Shown here piece after piece: positions 30,840 to 40,066 of a stretch of DNA of 64,000 nucleotides. This DNA comes from Kingdonia uniflora. Taxonomy: Eukaryota; Streptophyta; Magnoliopsida; Ranunculales; Circaeasteraceae. The DNA lies in NCBI GenBank assembly GCA_014058105.1, contig JACGCM010002647.1, positions 124,001-188,000 of the forward strand. The letters run 5' to 3'. The first letter of the stretch is position 1, and the number at the start of each line of letters is the position of its first letter. A program made the translations under genes and the position numbers. Below the pieces are notes generated by a model. It made no database searches and was not told the origin of the DNA. It saw nothing but the letters and a program-made list of their open reading frames with translations.

Positions 30840-32728
30840 TTCATCAGCTATTTTCGACTTCCTAATGGTGACTACATTGTTGTCTGCTAAAATTCCTTTA
30901 TAAACTATCCCCTAGCCTACCCTTCCAAGGATCTTACTCTTATGGTAATTATTGGTAGCCCGTTTTAACTCCTTGGCTGAAAAAATCTTTGATGTCTCAA
31001 AATCACCTTCTTGTGATGATATTAGTTATTTTAATAAGTAGCCTCCGTTCTGCTGAAAGAACTTTTCTTTGAGTTGTATGAGTTTTCTTTTATGAGTGCA
31101 GAAATATAACCACAAAATACCAACCAGTAAAAATAGAAACCCATAGCCAATACCTGCATACATTTTTAGTAAGCAAAATAGTAATACGTAGTTTCATTAA
31201 ACTCGTTCTTCCAATACATATTATTTTCTTTCACTATTCCATCAAAGTGAAAAGTTACCTAGGGTGATAATATTATTATTAGTATAGGAAAGGACTTTTA
31301 TCTAGGGTGGTCTTTATTATTGGTAAATTGTTTCAAGTGCAAGCAATTCCATCTCCATCTTTTTATGGAAGTCTGTCATTTAATGATTCTTTAGATTGAA
31401 TTTGATTGTGTATTCCTAAATAGCGCTTATCAATCTATTCGATTAATCATATAAATAATTTCACATATATAGGAAAAAATGACTTGTCAAAAAAGTAATT
31501 GTGAAAATTAATTTTTTTAATACAAAAGGTAATACCTAATGCAAGCTGTAAAGTTTGTAACTTTTTTCACTTAACATGAAGAATGCAATCAACTCCATCT
31601 CCATTTTTATCACCTAGGTCATCATAATCCTGTGGGCAAGAGTAGTAGTAACACCCCTGCGTGTTAGTACAAGTTTTCTTGCAAGGTTTTTTTGGAGCCG
31701 AGCATTCCTCAATATCTGTAAGAAAAAAATTACAGTAGAGAGTAAGTCTTTTGGTTAGCCATCACATAGTCTCATCTACATGGTCTGTCACTAATAAAGC
31801 AGTCAAACTTCATCGTTGAAGGGCTGAGATGCTCTATAAATTTTTTTATAGGTTTAACAGATAAACATTCAGTGATACCTTGACACCCATTGGAAAAATA
31901 AGGATTCCCCTCGTAACCTGGATTGCAGTAACAATTATATCCAAGGCCATTGGTGGAGTCAACACAGCCACTATTATCCTCACACGCATAGCTTGTCAAA
32001 TTCCTCTTAGCTACTTCACAAGTCTCCAGTCTGACCACCCAGTCAAGAACCGCTAGGAAACTAATATCATTGTTAATCTCTGGTCCCATGCCAGTAAAGT
32101 TTTAAAGATCGGACCGAGAGAAATTAAACTATTTAGAGTCAGCAAAAAATGCATAGCTTCAGGGATTGTAAGCCCACGAGTAGTTGTGATTATAAAAGCT
32201 ACTCAAACTCACATTCAGAGTTATCAAATTCTTTGGGATTGTTGTTTAACAATATCCAATACCAGAGCATGATCCTTCAATAACGTTATCCTCATTCACA
32301 CAAACCAACGTATACCCACTTTTGAAAAAAACTACAGAGCTGCCTGACATGACAGCATATGTATCACAACCGATTACAATGAACTTATTTTAAGTGTCGG
32401 AGAAGGTAAATGGACTTGATAACGTGATTCCCCACGCAACATTATTGGTAGAAGCACCAAATTTGTCATAGCAGTCGTAAGAAACCTTGAGATTAACAGT
32501 CATTGTACCATTTAATGATATGTCTACTACAGGCATATTACCGTATAGCAGTCTCGAAGGGCTGAATGATTCATTGCAGACTAAATCTAGTCCAGATTTG
32601 TAACAGTTTTGCTCTCCAATCCCAAATGGATAAGGAATGTTAAAATCCCTACATTTTTCTTAGCAACCAGTTGCAACTGCTGATGATACAGTGAGCCATG
32701 AGAGGCATATGAGAAGCTGTAACAACAT
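30840..32728 (-). pseudogene. Captured wall-associated receptor kinase (WAK-like) fragment
   Basis: WAKs bind cell-wall pectin and signal through a cytoplasmic kinase. Exon 1 (32728-31879): signal peptide MLLQLLICLSWLTVSSAVA, then the Cys-rich GUB_WAK part (FNIPYPFGIGEQNCYKSGLD, VIGCDTYAVMSGS), then the first EGF-like unit with CVDSTNGLGYNCYCNPGYEG, ending in a GT donor. Exon 2 (31715 to ~31577): DIEECSAPKKPCKKTCTNTQ and DLGDKNGDGVDCI. Exon 3 (31153-30840): membrane segment [17 protein letters not shown], then IFSAKELKRATNNYHKSKIL, a broken Gly-rich loop (GRVG*GIVYKG) and [13 protein letters not shown]. It ends there, so nearly all of the kinase domain is missing. There are eight in-frame stops; seven fit Gln codons changed by C-to-T. 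Intron positions and splice sites are kept, so capture was from DNA. Confidence 0.88.
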
Positions 32729-32969
32729 TTGTGCTTGCTACTTTTCTTTACTTTTGCTTAGTTTCTAGATACTTTATAAGTATATTTGTAGGCCATAATA
32801 CTTTTGCCTTTAGTTGTATAAAAAAGCATTGGATACAATAAACAGCATCCAGTAATCGTTTGTCTTTATCTTGATTCAGATTTTGGTTTGGTTTGCTTGT
32901 AAGTTATGTTTAATTTGAGTAACTACCAGTTATTTGAGTATGAAAACATTAGTCTTCAATTTTTTTTAG

Positions 32970-33235
32970 TCAGATGGTTCATTGGATATAGATTCACCTT
33001 TACTACATGGACAAGATTGCCTTCTAAGGACACCACATTCTAGCCTTTTAGATTCTGAAGATGATAGTGCAGAAGAACCTCCAGTCTGTTTTTCTTCCTC
33101 GGCGAATGGCACATCAAACAAGCCGTCAGAACAACAGTTCTCACGGAGTTTAGACTTTCGGGAAAGTTCACCATTCTTCATTTCAAGATTAACATCTGCA
33201 ATATCAACTTCTACAGACACCATAACAGAACTGTA
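32970..33235 (+). pseudogene. Unidentified Ser/acidic-rich coding-like segment in the CACTA element
   Basis: An open + frame reads SDGSLDIDSPLLHGQDCLLR, then LLDSEDDSAEEPPVCFSSSA, then SLDFRESSPFFISRLTSAIS and STDTITEL before a stop at 33233-33235. The phrase TDTITEL recurs at about 33325-33350, followed by SVDDDEVFSSEFHDHVQLEM in another frame, so the segment may continue after a break. No family recognised. It could be a second captured host-gene exon or a remnant of a transposon protein. Confidence 0.35.
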
Positions 33236-33699
33236 ATGTTTTTCTTTCTTGAGTCAATAGATTCCAATACTCCCTGATGAGGAAACTGATTCGGGCTTGC
33301 ATGCCCGTCGGAAACAACAGGAACAGACACCATAACTGAACTCTCCAAAGCCTATCTCAGTTGACGACGATGAAGTTTTTTCTTCAGAATTTCATGACCA
33401 TGTGCAGCTTGAGATGGTCTTTTTTTCAGAGATATATAAGTATCCTCACTGCTGTGTCTGAAACCACTGTTGGATCCAGGTTTGTAGCTGTTGCCCTAGA
33501 CTTCGTCCTAATTATGGCACAACCATCTATTTTTGAAATGTAAGAACTTTGAGTCTTACTATTGATATTTACCAAATGGCTCAACACCTCAGATTTGCAA
33601 GAAACGCGAAACAGAGATATCATGGTAAATGAGCTTCACTTACACGATAGATCTTGGAGTGGAATGAAGATTACCAACCACTTGAACCTAATGAACCCA

Positions 33700-35380
33700 A
33701 GTTGATGTCTCATCTATGTCAGTTTTTATTGTCTTGAATATATATTTGTTGTTTTACGCATATCCAGATTTTCTATACAAGATAAATTTATTTTTTGGGC
33801 AACTAGCACCTCAACAAAAATTCACGCACCTAAATACCCCATTTAATTAACATCAATATATTTTACTTTAGGAAACCTTGTATAGAATGGAGCAATGTTC
33901 CCATTGACAATACTATCTTGGAAGGTGCCAAGTAATACGTCTCTTGATGGGGTTTGGAAATAAGTAAAGGTAGTAGTTAATATACATAGTTAAGTATTTT
34001 TAAATTGTATAACTTGATTATTCAATATTTTAATATGTCATAAATTTTGTTTTGAATTTATTAGGATAATATAAATGCTCTAGATGGTTTTAAAGACCTC
34101 TGCGAACAGTACAATTCAAGTCGAAGTTAAACGATTGATACAAGTTGCGGGCATCCCTTTTCTGGATAATAATTAATATCATCGGGTCTCAAAGTTGATT
34201 ACTATTCTAAGGTAACTATGTTTTTTCTTTTCTAGATAAGAAATCTTGAATAGAATTAAATTCTGCTTTTGTTGTTGCAATAATCTTATTAATAATTTGT
34301 AAGTGGGATTTTTGAAATTTTAACCCGATATGTTAGTCTTTTAGAGCTAAAATTGGCTTAACCAACATATGACATTTGTAGACCAATATGATATAGTGAC
34401 ATAACTTCGTTTTCACAATTTTTTTTACTTTGTAGATTGGCACTGCTATTCTATTTTGACAAAATACTAGTTGCAAGAATCTTCTAGTCCTTTCAGGTAT
34501 GTTTATTCTTGGTGTATACGAATACTTTACATTTTATCATATTACGTGTCGAGTTGCATTTGGTAGTATAGTGTCATAACTTCTAGATATTTATACTCAT
34601 GCTATGAAATTATACTTAATCAGGTGTTAATGTTTGTAGTTGCTGAGATTTATTTATATTATCAAGCCTTATGGTTGATATAACCTTAATGTAATATCCA
34701 ATTATCGTGCAAATTGTGTGGATTTCATTATCTTAGGAATTGGGAGCGTGCTGTGTATACTGGCTCTAAGCATTCTTAAATTGAAAGATTATATTATTCA
34801 CTTGAGTGTTTATAAATTGTATATGTTTTTTAGTAGGTATAAAATGGAAATATCCAATTTATAGGGTAAGTGTTACCGAATTTTCTGTAGGGTTTCTCCT
34901 ATTTGATTTGCTTCCCCGTAGGACTCTAATATAGATGTGACACATCATTTGATTTTTTTTATATTTTTAGTTTCATAATGTGTACTTCATTGTTTTATTA
35001 TCTTTTGGTTTGCAATTATTTTTATTTTTTATGGTTGGGGTTTGATTTTTTTTTGTTTCAGGTAGTTTCTTAACAATTATGGGACTATGAGAACGATACA
35101 AGAAAGTGTTCATTATACGTAAAGATATTGTTCGTGTGTTGATAGTTCTATGTTTAGTGCGTAAGAGGTTGAATAATTAATTTGAATGCTCAAGTTGTAT
35201 TTTGTGATTGAACAATAATTTTTAATGTTCCAGGTGGATTGGGACCTTATTTATTTATATGAAATTAAAGTTTGTAGAACCTTGTAAATAAATATTTCTC
35301 TCTTTTAAATAAAATTATGGTTGATGAATGATTTGTACTATCAAACAGGGGTGCAATTCAAATTGCAAAAATGCTATATT
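33700..35380. other. AT-rich CACTA interior, nothing recognised
   Basis: No coding segment, splice-flanked exon or tandem repeat is convincing in this AT-rich stretch. Poly(T)-rich tracts around 34960-35060 could be intronic. Confidence 0.5.
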
Positions 35381-35409
35381 TTGCATTACCTACTTTAAGG
35401 ACGATTTAT

Positions 35410-35800
35410 TCTGTCTATATTAATATTGGTACCATACTTTTATAGACAAAAAAAATCGTCTCAAATATTGTGTATTAGAGACAGAATAATCTGTCCCCAA
35501 TAATATTAGCACTAGCGGGAAAATTTGGCACCATACTTTTAAAGACAAACAAATCTGTCTCAAATGTTGTGTATTAGAGACAGAATAATTCGTCCCCAAT
35601 AATATTGGCGCTGGGGGGAAAATTTGGTGCCAAAATTTTAATGACAAACAAATTCGTCTCTAATATTATGTATTAGGGACGGTTGTACTTCGTCCCCAAA
35701 GGAGTTAAAAATAAAGACTTTTAAAGATGAATTTTTGGCGTCTCTAAAGTCATCCTTAATAGTATTAGAAATGGATATGTCCGTCCCTAATGTATTTGGG
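35410..35800. repeat. CACTA subterminal repeats
   Basis: Three copies of a unit of about 100 to 113 bases begin near 35430, 35530 and 35635. Each has ATTAGAGACAGAATAAT(C/T)YGTCCCCAATAATATTGGC and a G-rich tail AAAATTTGGY. Shorter GTCTCTAA/TCCCTAAT words continue to the right end. In related elements, subterminal arrays are the binding sites of the TNPA-type protein. Confidence 0.8.
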
Positions 35801-35892
35801 ATGCCACCCTAAAAGGACAACACTTTATCATCCCTAAAGACGTCTCTAATAGCTGTAGGGACGGATTAGTAGCCTTTTGGGATACTTTTTTG

Positions 35893-35922
35893 TCATCCCT
35901 AATGGTAGTTTTTCTTGTAGTG
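35893..35922 (-). repeat. CACTA right terminal inverted repeat
   Basis: TAATGGTAGTTTTTCTTGTA then GTG. Reverse complement CACTACAAGAAAAACTACCA pairs with the left end. Confidence 0.88.
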
Positions 35923-36267
35923 TCTACTTTGTAATGTCCATCATTAAGAATATTAATGGTCATCAAACGGTCATATTATAAGACCTATAAATAGAACTAG
36001 AGAACTACAGATTAAGGATAGACAATTTTATACAAAAGAATCCCTACTCTGAAACTCCAGACACTCAGAGTGCTCATTGTAATAAGTTAGCAACTTTAAT
36101 AAGATCATCTTCATTTTCTTAAATTCCTCAAGAGAGGTCATGGTTTTTAACCTATTCAAAGGTTTTCCACGCTAAATTATTTTATTGATTATTATTTACT
36201 ATTCTTGAATGATTGAGACTCATTTGGTGTAAAGGCTAAGTCTAAATCCCAGAATTAGGCTATTACA
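35923..36267 (+). repeat. E2 3' LTR, right part (with CACTA target duplication TCT)
   Basis: After TCT (35923-35925) the LTR resumes with ACTTTGTAATGTCCATCATT and ends GGCTATTACA. TATA box CTATAAATA at 35984-35992. GATGG follows at 36268-36272, completing the E2 target duplication. Confidence 0.9.
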
Positions 36268-36537
36268 GATGGGAACCAAGTTTGGCATCCCATGATTTTT
36301 AAAAATAGTATTAAATGATACAATCTCAACTAGGCAATATGATATAAATGGTAGAAAGATGCAAATCCCTCAGATGAAATGATACAATCTCAGCTAGGGA
36401 TACTTATTTCAAAAGCCACACCTTCATTTGTTAGGGGTACCCTTTTGTAGAGCATTATGTTACAAGTTCCTCAAGTTGCTTTGGAAAAAGATCATTTCTT
36501 GGTGCTTGAAAAAAAATTATGTGCAATAAGTACCTTC
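36268..36537 (-). pseudogene. NLR pseudogene, downstream piece (GLPL region)
   Basis: After the E2 duplication GATGG, the - strand reads, just downstream of the copia target site, PKQLEELVT*CSTKGYP at about 36495-36430. It corresponds to the FPKELEELGK...KCRGLPL region that follows the RNBS-C motif in CC-NBS-LRR proteins. The upstream part of the same gene is at 39240-39700. Further left, two copies of AATGATACAATCTCARCTAGG (about 36316 and 36384) are direct repeats not typical of an NLR, so the coding match probably ends near 36425. The copia duplication CCTTC occupies 36533-36537. Confidence 0.6.
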
Positions 36538-36904
36538 TGTTAGGAAACTGGGGGTGCAAATCGCATGCGGAAGCACAATACAATCAACAAGAACTCAAAG
36601 AACCAACCCTAACCAAAAAAAATTTAAATTAGGCAATAAAAAATCACAACACAAGGTTTAATTAGGTGGAAACCCTAAACAGGATCAAAACCACCCTCGA
36701 CAAGCACGACGAATATTTTATCACACTAAGGGTTACAAAAGGTTACAGAGATCACTCAAACCTCACCTCTACCCTTACAGTTAATCGAAGCAAGAAACCC
36801 TATAAAGAAAACCTAAGAAACCTCTCCAGAGCTAAACCCTAGATTTCTCCATTTTTTTCTCTATCTCTTTCCCACAGTACAGAGGCTTTTAACATACACT
36901 CTTA

Positions 36905-36912
36905 ATTTATAG
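36905..36912 (-). promoter_or_regulatory. TATA box of copia 3' LTR
   Basis: On the - strand GTCTATAAATTAAGAG, about 110 bases downstream of the palindrome cluster. The 5' LTR has the same box at 39009-39016. Confidence 0.6.
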
Positions 36913-37014
36913 ACTTTCCATTAGGTCATCTCTAAAATATACATCACGAGATAATCTATCGCTTTGGATCAAATCCCCTTCAAAATGAATTTAGAAACAA
37001 ACAAACAGAACCAA

Positions 37015-37128
37015 AGTCGTTCGAGCGAGTCATGAGGTCGTTCGAACGAATTAGACAATCTCTTAGAATTTTGGCCCAAGAATTATTTTTGTTCGAACGA
37101 CTTCCCACTCGTTCGAACGACTTTCTCA
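37015..37128 (-). promoter_or_regulatory. Palindromic TCGTTCGAACGA cluster in copia U3
   Basis: Variants at about 37017 (GTCGTTCGAGCGA), 37047 (GTCGTTCGAACGA), 37090 (GTTCGAACGAC) and 37111 (CGTTCGAACGAC). The 5' LTR keeps three, one lost with a short deletion between copies. Repeated palindromes upstream of a TATA box look like binding sites for a dimeric transcription factor; which one is unknown. Confidence 0.6.
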
Positions 37129-37150
37129 GTTTTGAGCCGTATTCCTAACA

Positions 37151-37170
37151 ATCTCCACCTCGGCGATAAA
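37151..37170 (-). other. Copia polypurine tract
   Basis: In element sense CGCCGAGGTGGAGATT runs up to the 3' LTR, the usual tract of this copia group. Confidence 0.7.
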
Positions 37171-37308
37171 ACTGTTTCTTCTGCTGCATTCGTCGTGTAT
37201 CCTTGTCGCTTCTCAATTAAGAAATTTGTACGAGTCTAGGTTTTTCCTAGACCCACCAATCGGAACCCACTTTCTGATCATCTTTGTAGACCGTGCCATT
37301 GCTCCACC

Positions 37309-37740
37309 TTAAACTAAATTCCCCTTTCGAGAAATCACCATAGCTCCCTTGGTACACGCAACCTTCACATCTCTACCCATTGATTTACCAACCAATGCAT
37401 ACAAGTTCCCGCTTAGAACTCCCTTCATGATCAAAGAAGATTTCCGATAAACTTTTATTACTCTACCATGCCCAGAGTAATTGTAACCCTCATTATCTAA
37501 CTTGGAAAGTGAAATTATATTATGTGTCATACTCAGCACATGTTGAACATCATGAAGAACTACGATGTGTCCATCGAACATCCTCATGAGAATATCACCC
37601 ACTCCCGAAATTAGTCTTCAAGAGCCATCGTTCATCAACACAAACTTGCTACCCTCACACCTTGCATAATTACCGAACCATGCCTTGTGTGCGCATACAT
37701 GCGTTGTAGCCCTACTATCAAGTACTCATCCTCTATCGTG
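37309..37740 (-). pseudogene. Copia protease region, truncated
   Basis: The segment LDSRATTHVCAHKAWF at about 37725-37675 is the copia protease active site, where the family has LDSGA; Gly has become Arg. It continues MGDILMRMFDGHIVVLHDVQ, then IISLSKLDNEGYNYSGHGRV and SSLIMKGVLSGNLYALVGKS, the usual domain just before integrase, then ends at a stop at 37309-37311. What follows is the short 3' UTR and polypurine tract, so integrase, RT and RNase H have been removed cleanly between here and 37170. Confidence 0.85.
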
Positions 37741-38598
37741 GTGAGAACCATCAGCAGCCACTACGAGGAGTGCCTCGTCACCATCATTGTTGGTAACCAT
37801 TGCCAGTTTGTTAGTGTCACTTTCTGAGCCTCTTGCCGAACTTGCTTCATTACCTTTTCCCCCTTTGCAATCCGATCTATAATGACCCGATTGACCATAG
37901 CTCCAGCAAGTTCCTTTTCTAAACTTATTAAAGCTTCTCTTCCCACTAACCACCATTACAGAGTTTTCCCCACAAGATTTGCTACCCTTAAGCCTTCTCT
38001 TAACAGAAAGAAACATACTTGTAACCTCCTCAAAACTCAAGATTTCCTTCCCATAAATTAACGTAGGTTGATGATGCTTGAAGGAAGATGGAAGAGACTG
38101 TATGAGTTGGAGCGCCTTATCTTTATCCTCAACTTTAACTCTGATCGATTCCAATTCTGAAATGATCCCGTTCAAAGAACCTAGGTGGTCACCAACGCTC
38201 GTACCCTCATTCATCTTAAGCGTATGAAGTCGCTCCTTGAGGTATAAGCGATTCGAAAGACTTTTTATTTGGTACAAACTTTCAAGCTTTTCTCAAAGAC
38301 CCTTTGCGGTCTTCTCTCCACCCACGTTTGCCAAAATGTTCTTAGAGAGACAAAGGCGTATCCCGCTCGCAGCCCTTGAATCCAGATCTTCCCAGTCCTC
38401 TTCTTCATTTTCATCCGCTTTCTGGGCCGTTATACCTTCAACTGGAATTTTAGGTATATGCTTCACTTTCAGTGCCTTACGTAACCCGCCTTGAATCAAG
38501 ATATCTTGAACTTGTATTTGCCATAATCCAAAATTAATCTTCCCATCAAACTTCTCCATATCAGGCCTAATTGGGCTAGAATACTTGGATCTTCCCAT
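37726..38598 (-). pseudogene. gag: Copia gag with zinc knuckle (frameshifted)
   Basis: ATG at 38598: MGRSKYSSPIRPDMEKFDGK, then FGLWQIQVQDILIQGGLRKA, the typical copia Gag start. A frameshift near 38290 joins to 38277-37726 with YQIKSLSNRLYLKERLHTLK, MNEGTSVGDHLGSLNGIISE and LIQSLPSSFKHHQPTLIYG (UBN2/gag-pol polyprotein domain). The zinc knuckle CWSYGQSGHYRSDC has Tyr in place of the second Cys, so metal binding would be impaired. The C-terminal tail is acidic. Product would have formed the particle shell. Confidence 0.88.
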
Positions 38599-38625
38599 CT
38601 TGCTACTCTACTTGCCCCAAACCTC

Positions 38626-38637
38626 GCTCTGATACCA
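38626..38637 (-). other. Copia primer-binding site (initiator tRNA-Met)
   Basis: In element sense TGGTATCAGAGC lies two bases after the 5' LTR end. This is the standard plant copia site complementary to the 3' end of initiator methionine tRNA. Confidence 0.9.
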
Positions 38638-38639
38638 AT

Positions 38640-39234
38640 TGTTAGGAAACCGAGGGGACAAATCGTACGTGGAAGCACAATACGATCAATAAGAACTCGA
38701 AGAACCAATCTTAACCAAAGAGAATTCAAATAAATGCAATAAAAAAACACAACACAAGGTTTAATTAGGTGGAAACCCTAAACAAGATCAAAACCACCCC
38801 CGACAAGCGCAACAAATATATTATCACACTAAGGGTTACAAAAGGTAATAGAGATCACTCAAACCTCACCTCTATCCTTACAGATAATCCCAGTAAGAAA
38901 CCCTAGAAAGAAAACCCAAGAAACCTCTCCAGAGCTAAACCCTAGATTTCTCCCTTTTTTTTCTCTAACTCTTTCCCACAGTACAGAGGCCTTTAACATA
39001 CACTCTTTATTTATAGACTTTTCATTAGGTCATCTCCGAAATATGCATCACGAGATAATCCATCGCTTATGATCAAATCCCCTTCAAAACAAATTTAGAA
39101 ACTAACAAACAGAGCCAAAGTCGTTCGAACGAGTCATGAGGTCGTTCAAACGAATTATACAATCCTCCAGAATTTTGGCCCAAGCGTTATTTTCGTTTGA
39201 ACGACTTTCTCAGTTTTGAGCCGTACTCCTAACA
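38640..39234 (-). repeat. Copia 5' LTR (595 bp)
   Basis: TGTTAGGAAACCGAGG...CCTAACA in window sense. Shorter than the other LTR mainly because one palindrome unit is missing near 39190. Followed by CCTTC at 39235-39239. Confidence 0.92.
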
Positions 39235-39239
39235 CCTTC

Positions 39240-39700
39240 TTAGTAAAAAAATACCAACTATCATTGTCACTTAGAGGTTCAAGTTCATGTAGCGGACTTA
39301 CCTGATCAACTTGCAGTACAGCTATCGACTTGTAGTGTGGTTTCCTTGCTGTAAGTAGTAATAATGATTCTGCTCCCATTATTCATATCTGGGAGAATGA
39401 CTTTTAAATCCTACCAAACATCAGATGTCCAAACATTGTACATGATAACCAAATAGTTTTTCCTTTTCAGGAAATCTCGCACTGTCTCCTTCAGTTCCTA
39501 CATTTATCTTTCCTGAATCCTTTTACTTGAGACCCATTACTTCCTTTGCTATGCCCCACAGGACTTTAACTTCATAGACATGAGTCCCATTGATCCAAGC
39601 ATGAGTTTGAAAATGATTCTTCACTGCGTCAACACTGTAAAGTTTATTCGCATGAGTACTTCTACCCGCCTGATAACAACTATGAAAATTATACGACAGT
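39240..39700 (-). pseudogene. CC-NBS-LRR resistance gene (NLR) pseudogene, NB-ARC piece
   Basis: NLRs are cytoplasmic immune receptors that use a nucleotide-binding NB-ARC switch. On the - strand from about 39680: STHANKLYSVDAVKNHFQTH (just after a degraded P-loop), WINGTHVYEVKVLWGIAKEV, then LKETVRDFLKRKNYLVIMYN, VWTSDVW (kinase-2, expected LDDVW), NNGSRIIITT (RNBS-B), then KSIAVLQVDQVSPLHELEPL and SDNDSWYFFTKKV (RNBS-C). The copia element cuts in right after this; the GLPL region resumes at 36495. The P-loop is not readable, kinase-2 has lost its Asp pair and frames change repeatedly. The CC and LRR parts are not seen. Closest by eye to RPP13-type CNLs. Confidence 0.85.
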
Positions 39701-39761
39701 AAACTTTGGAAAGGGAGAAGGCAGAGAACGACAACATATCCAACCTAACATATTATGGCAT

Positions 39762-39886
39762 CAAACATAACAAAGACGGGCATAAATATCATCAGATTTT
39801 ATACTTAATCCAACCTAACAAAGGCAGGCATAAATTTCATCAGATTTTATACTTAATCCAACCTAATAAAGACATGCACAAAACTG
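39762..39886. repeat. 48-bp tandem repeat, 2.5 copies
   Basis: Two full units end in CATCAGATTTTATACTTAATCC (39762-39809, 39810-39857), and a partial third starts AACCTAATAAAGACATGCA. Just upstream of the NLR P-loop region on the - strand, perhaps replacing the lost N-terminal coding part. Confidence 0.85.
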
Positions 39887-39954
39887 ACCAAATATAAATG
39901 AGAGAACTAATATATCAGATTTTATAACATGAAGTAACTTCCATTTCCCGATCA

Positions 39955-40066
39955 AAATAAAAAAAATTCCATCTCTTGTACACAACTTTTACTGGAACAC
40001 ATTTTATGCTCAGGGCGACCCGGAGGTTCTATATCAGGATGAGTGCCTGGTCTCCATGGACCTCTG
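39955..40066 (-). other. Possible terminal exon encoding a Pro-rich peptide
   Basis: A good 3' splice site (ATTTATTTGCAG) at about 40066 opens a - strand frame without stops to 39955: GPWRPGTHPDIEPPGRPEH, then KMCSSKSCVQEMEFF and the stop. The Pro/Gly/His-rich core loosely recalls secreted plant peptide hormones such as CEPs, but it does not match their consensus and I do not assign it. It may be the last exon of a gene whose other exons are lost or lie further right. Confidence 0.3.

Larger units (their letters stand above)
29618..35922. mobile_element. CACTA (En/Spm-like) transposon carrying a WAK gene fragment (6305 bp)
   Basis: Starts CACTATAAAAAAGTG and ends, as reverse complement, CACTACAAGAAAAACTAC. 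The first ~30 bases of both ends align (to TTAGGGATGA). It is flanked by the 3-bp duplication TCT (29615-29617 and 35923-35925), and the empty site is intact in the 5' LTR (TTATATCTACTTTG at about 13323). Subterminal regions contain many TTAGRGACRG/CTGTCCCYAAT repeats as in CACTA elements. No TNPA- or TNPD-like protein is recognisable, so it is non-autonomous. Its cargo is a WAK-like gene fragment on - and an unidentified coding-like segment on +. Confidence 0.92.
12920..36267 (+). mobile_element. Ty3/gypsy Tat-like LTR retrotransposon E2 with nested hAT and CACTA insertions
   Basis: LTRs of 754 and (net of the CACTA insertion) about 748 bp, flanked by GATGG duplications, define the element. 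Without the hAT element (2552 bp), the CACTA element (6305 bp) and their duplications it is about 14.5 kb. The body has gag, protease, reverse transcriptase, RNase H, a second (archaeal-type) RNase H, integrase, a 44-bp tandem repeat and a long antisense coding region. This is the order of the Tat lineage. Integrase has lost two catalytic residues and many Gln codons are now stops. By eye, the two LTRs differ at roughly one base in ten, suggesting an older insertion than E1. Confidence 0.93.
36538..37150 (-). repeat. Copia 3' LTR (613 bp)
   Basis: Matches 38640-39234 over its length. In its U3 (right side in window coordinates) it has four copies of the palindrome TCGTTCGAACGA or close variants (about 37015-37128) and, in element sense, a CTATAAAT box (36905-36912). 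Confidence 0.92.
36538..39234 (-). mobile_element. Ty1/copia retrotransposon, gutted (2697 bp)
   Basis: Oriented on the - strand. LTRs at 38640-39234 (5') and 36538-37150 (3') start TGTTAGG and end CCTAACA, and CCTTC duplications flank it (36533-36537, 39235-39239). A primer site for initiator tRNA-Met follows the 5' LTR. Only gag and the start of the protease region remain; integrase, reverse transcriptase and RNase H are entirely missing, so it moved, if at all, using another element's enzymes, or was deleted after insertion. It split an NLR gene or pseudogene. Confidence 0.93.
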
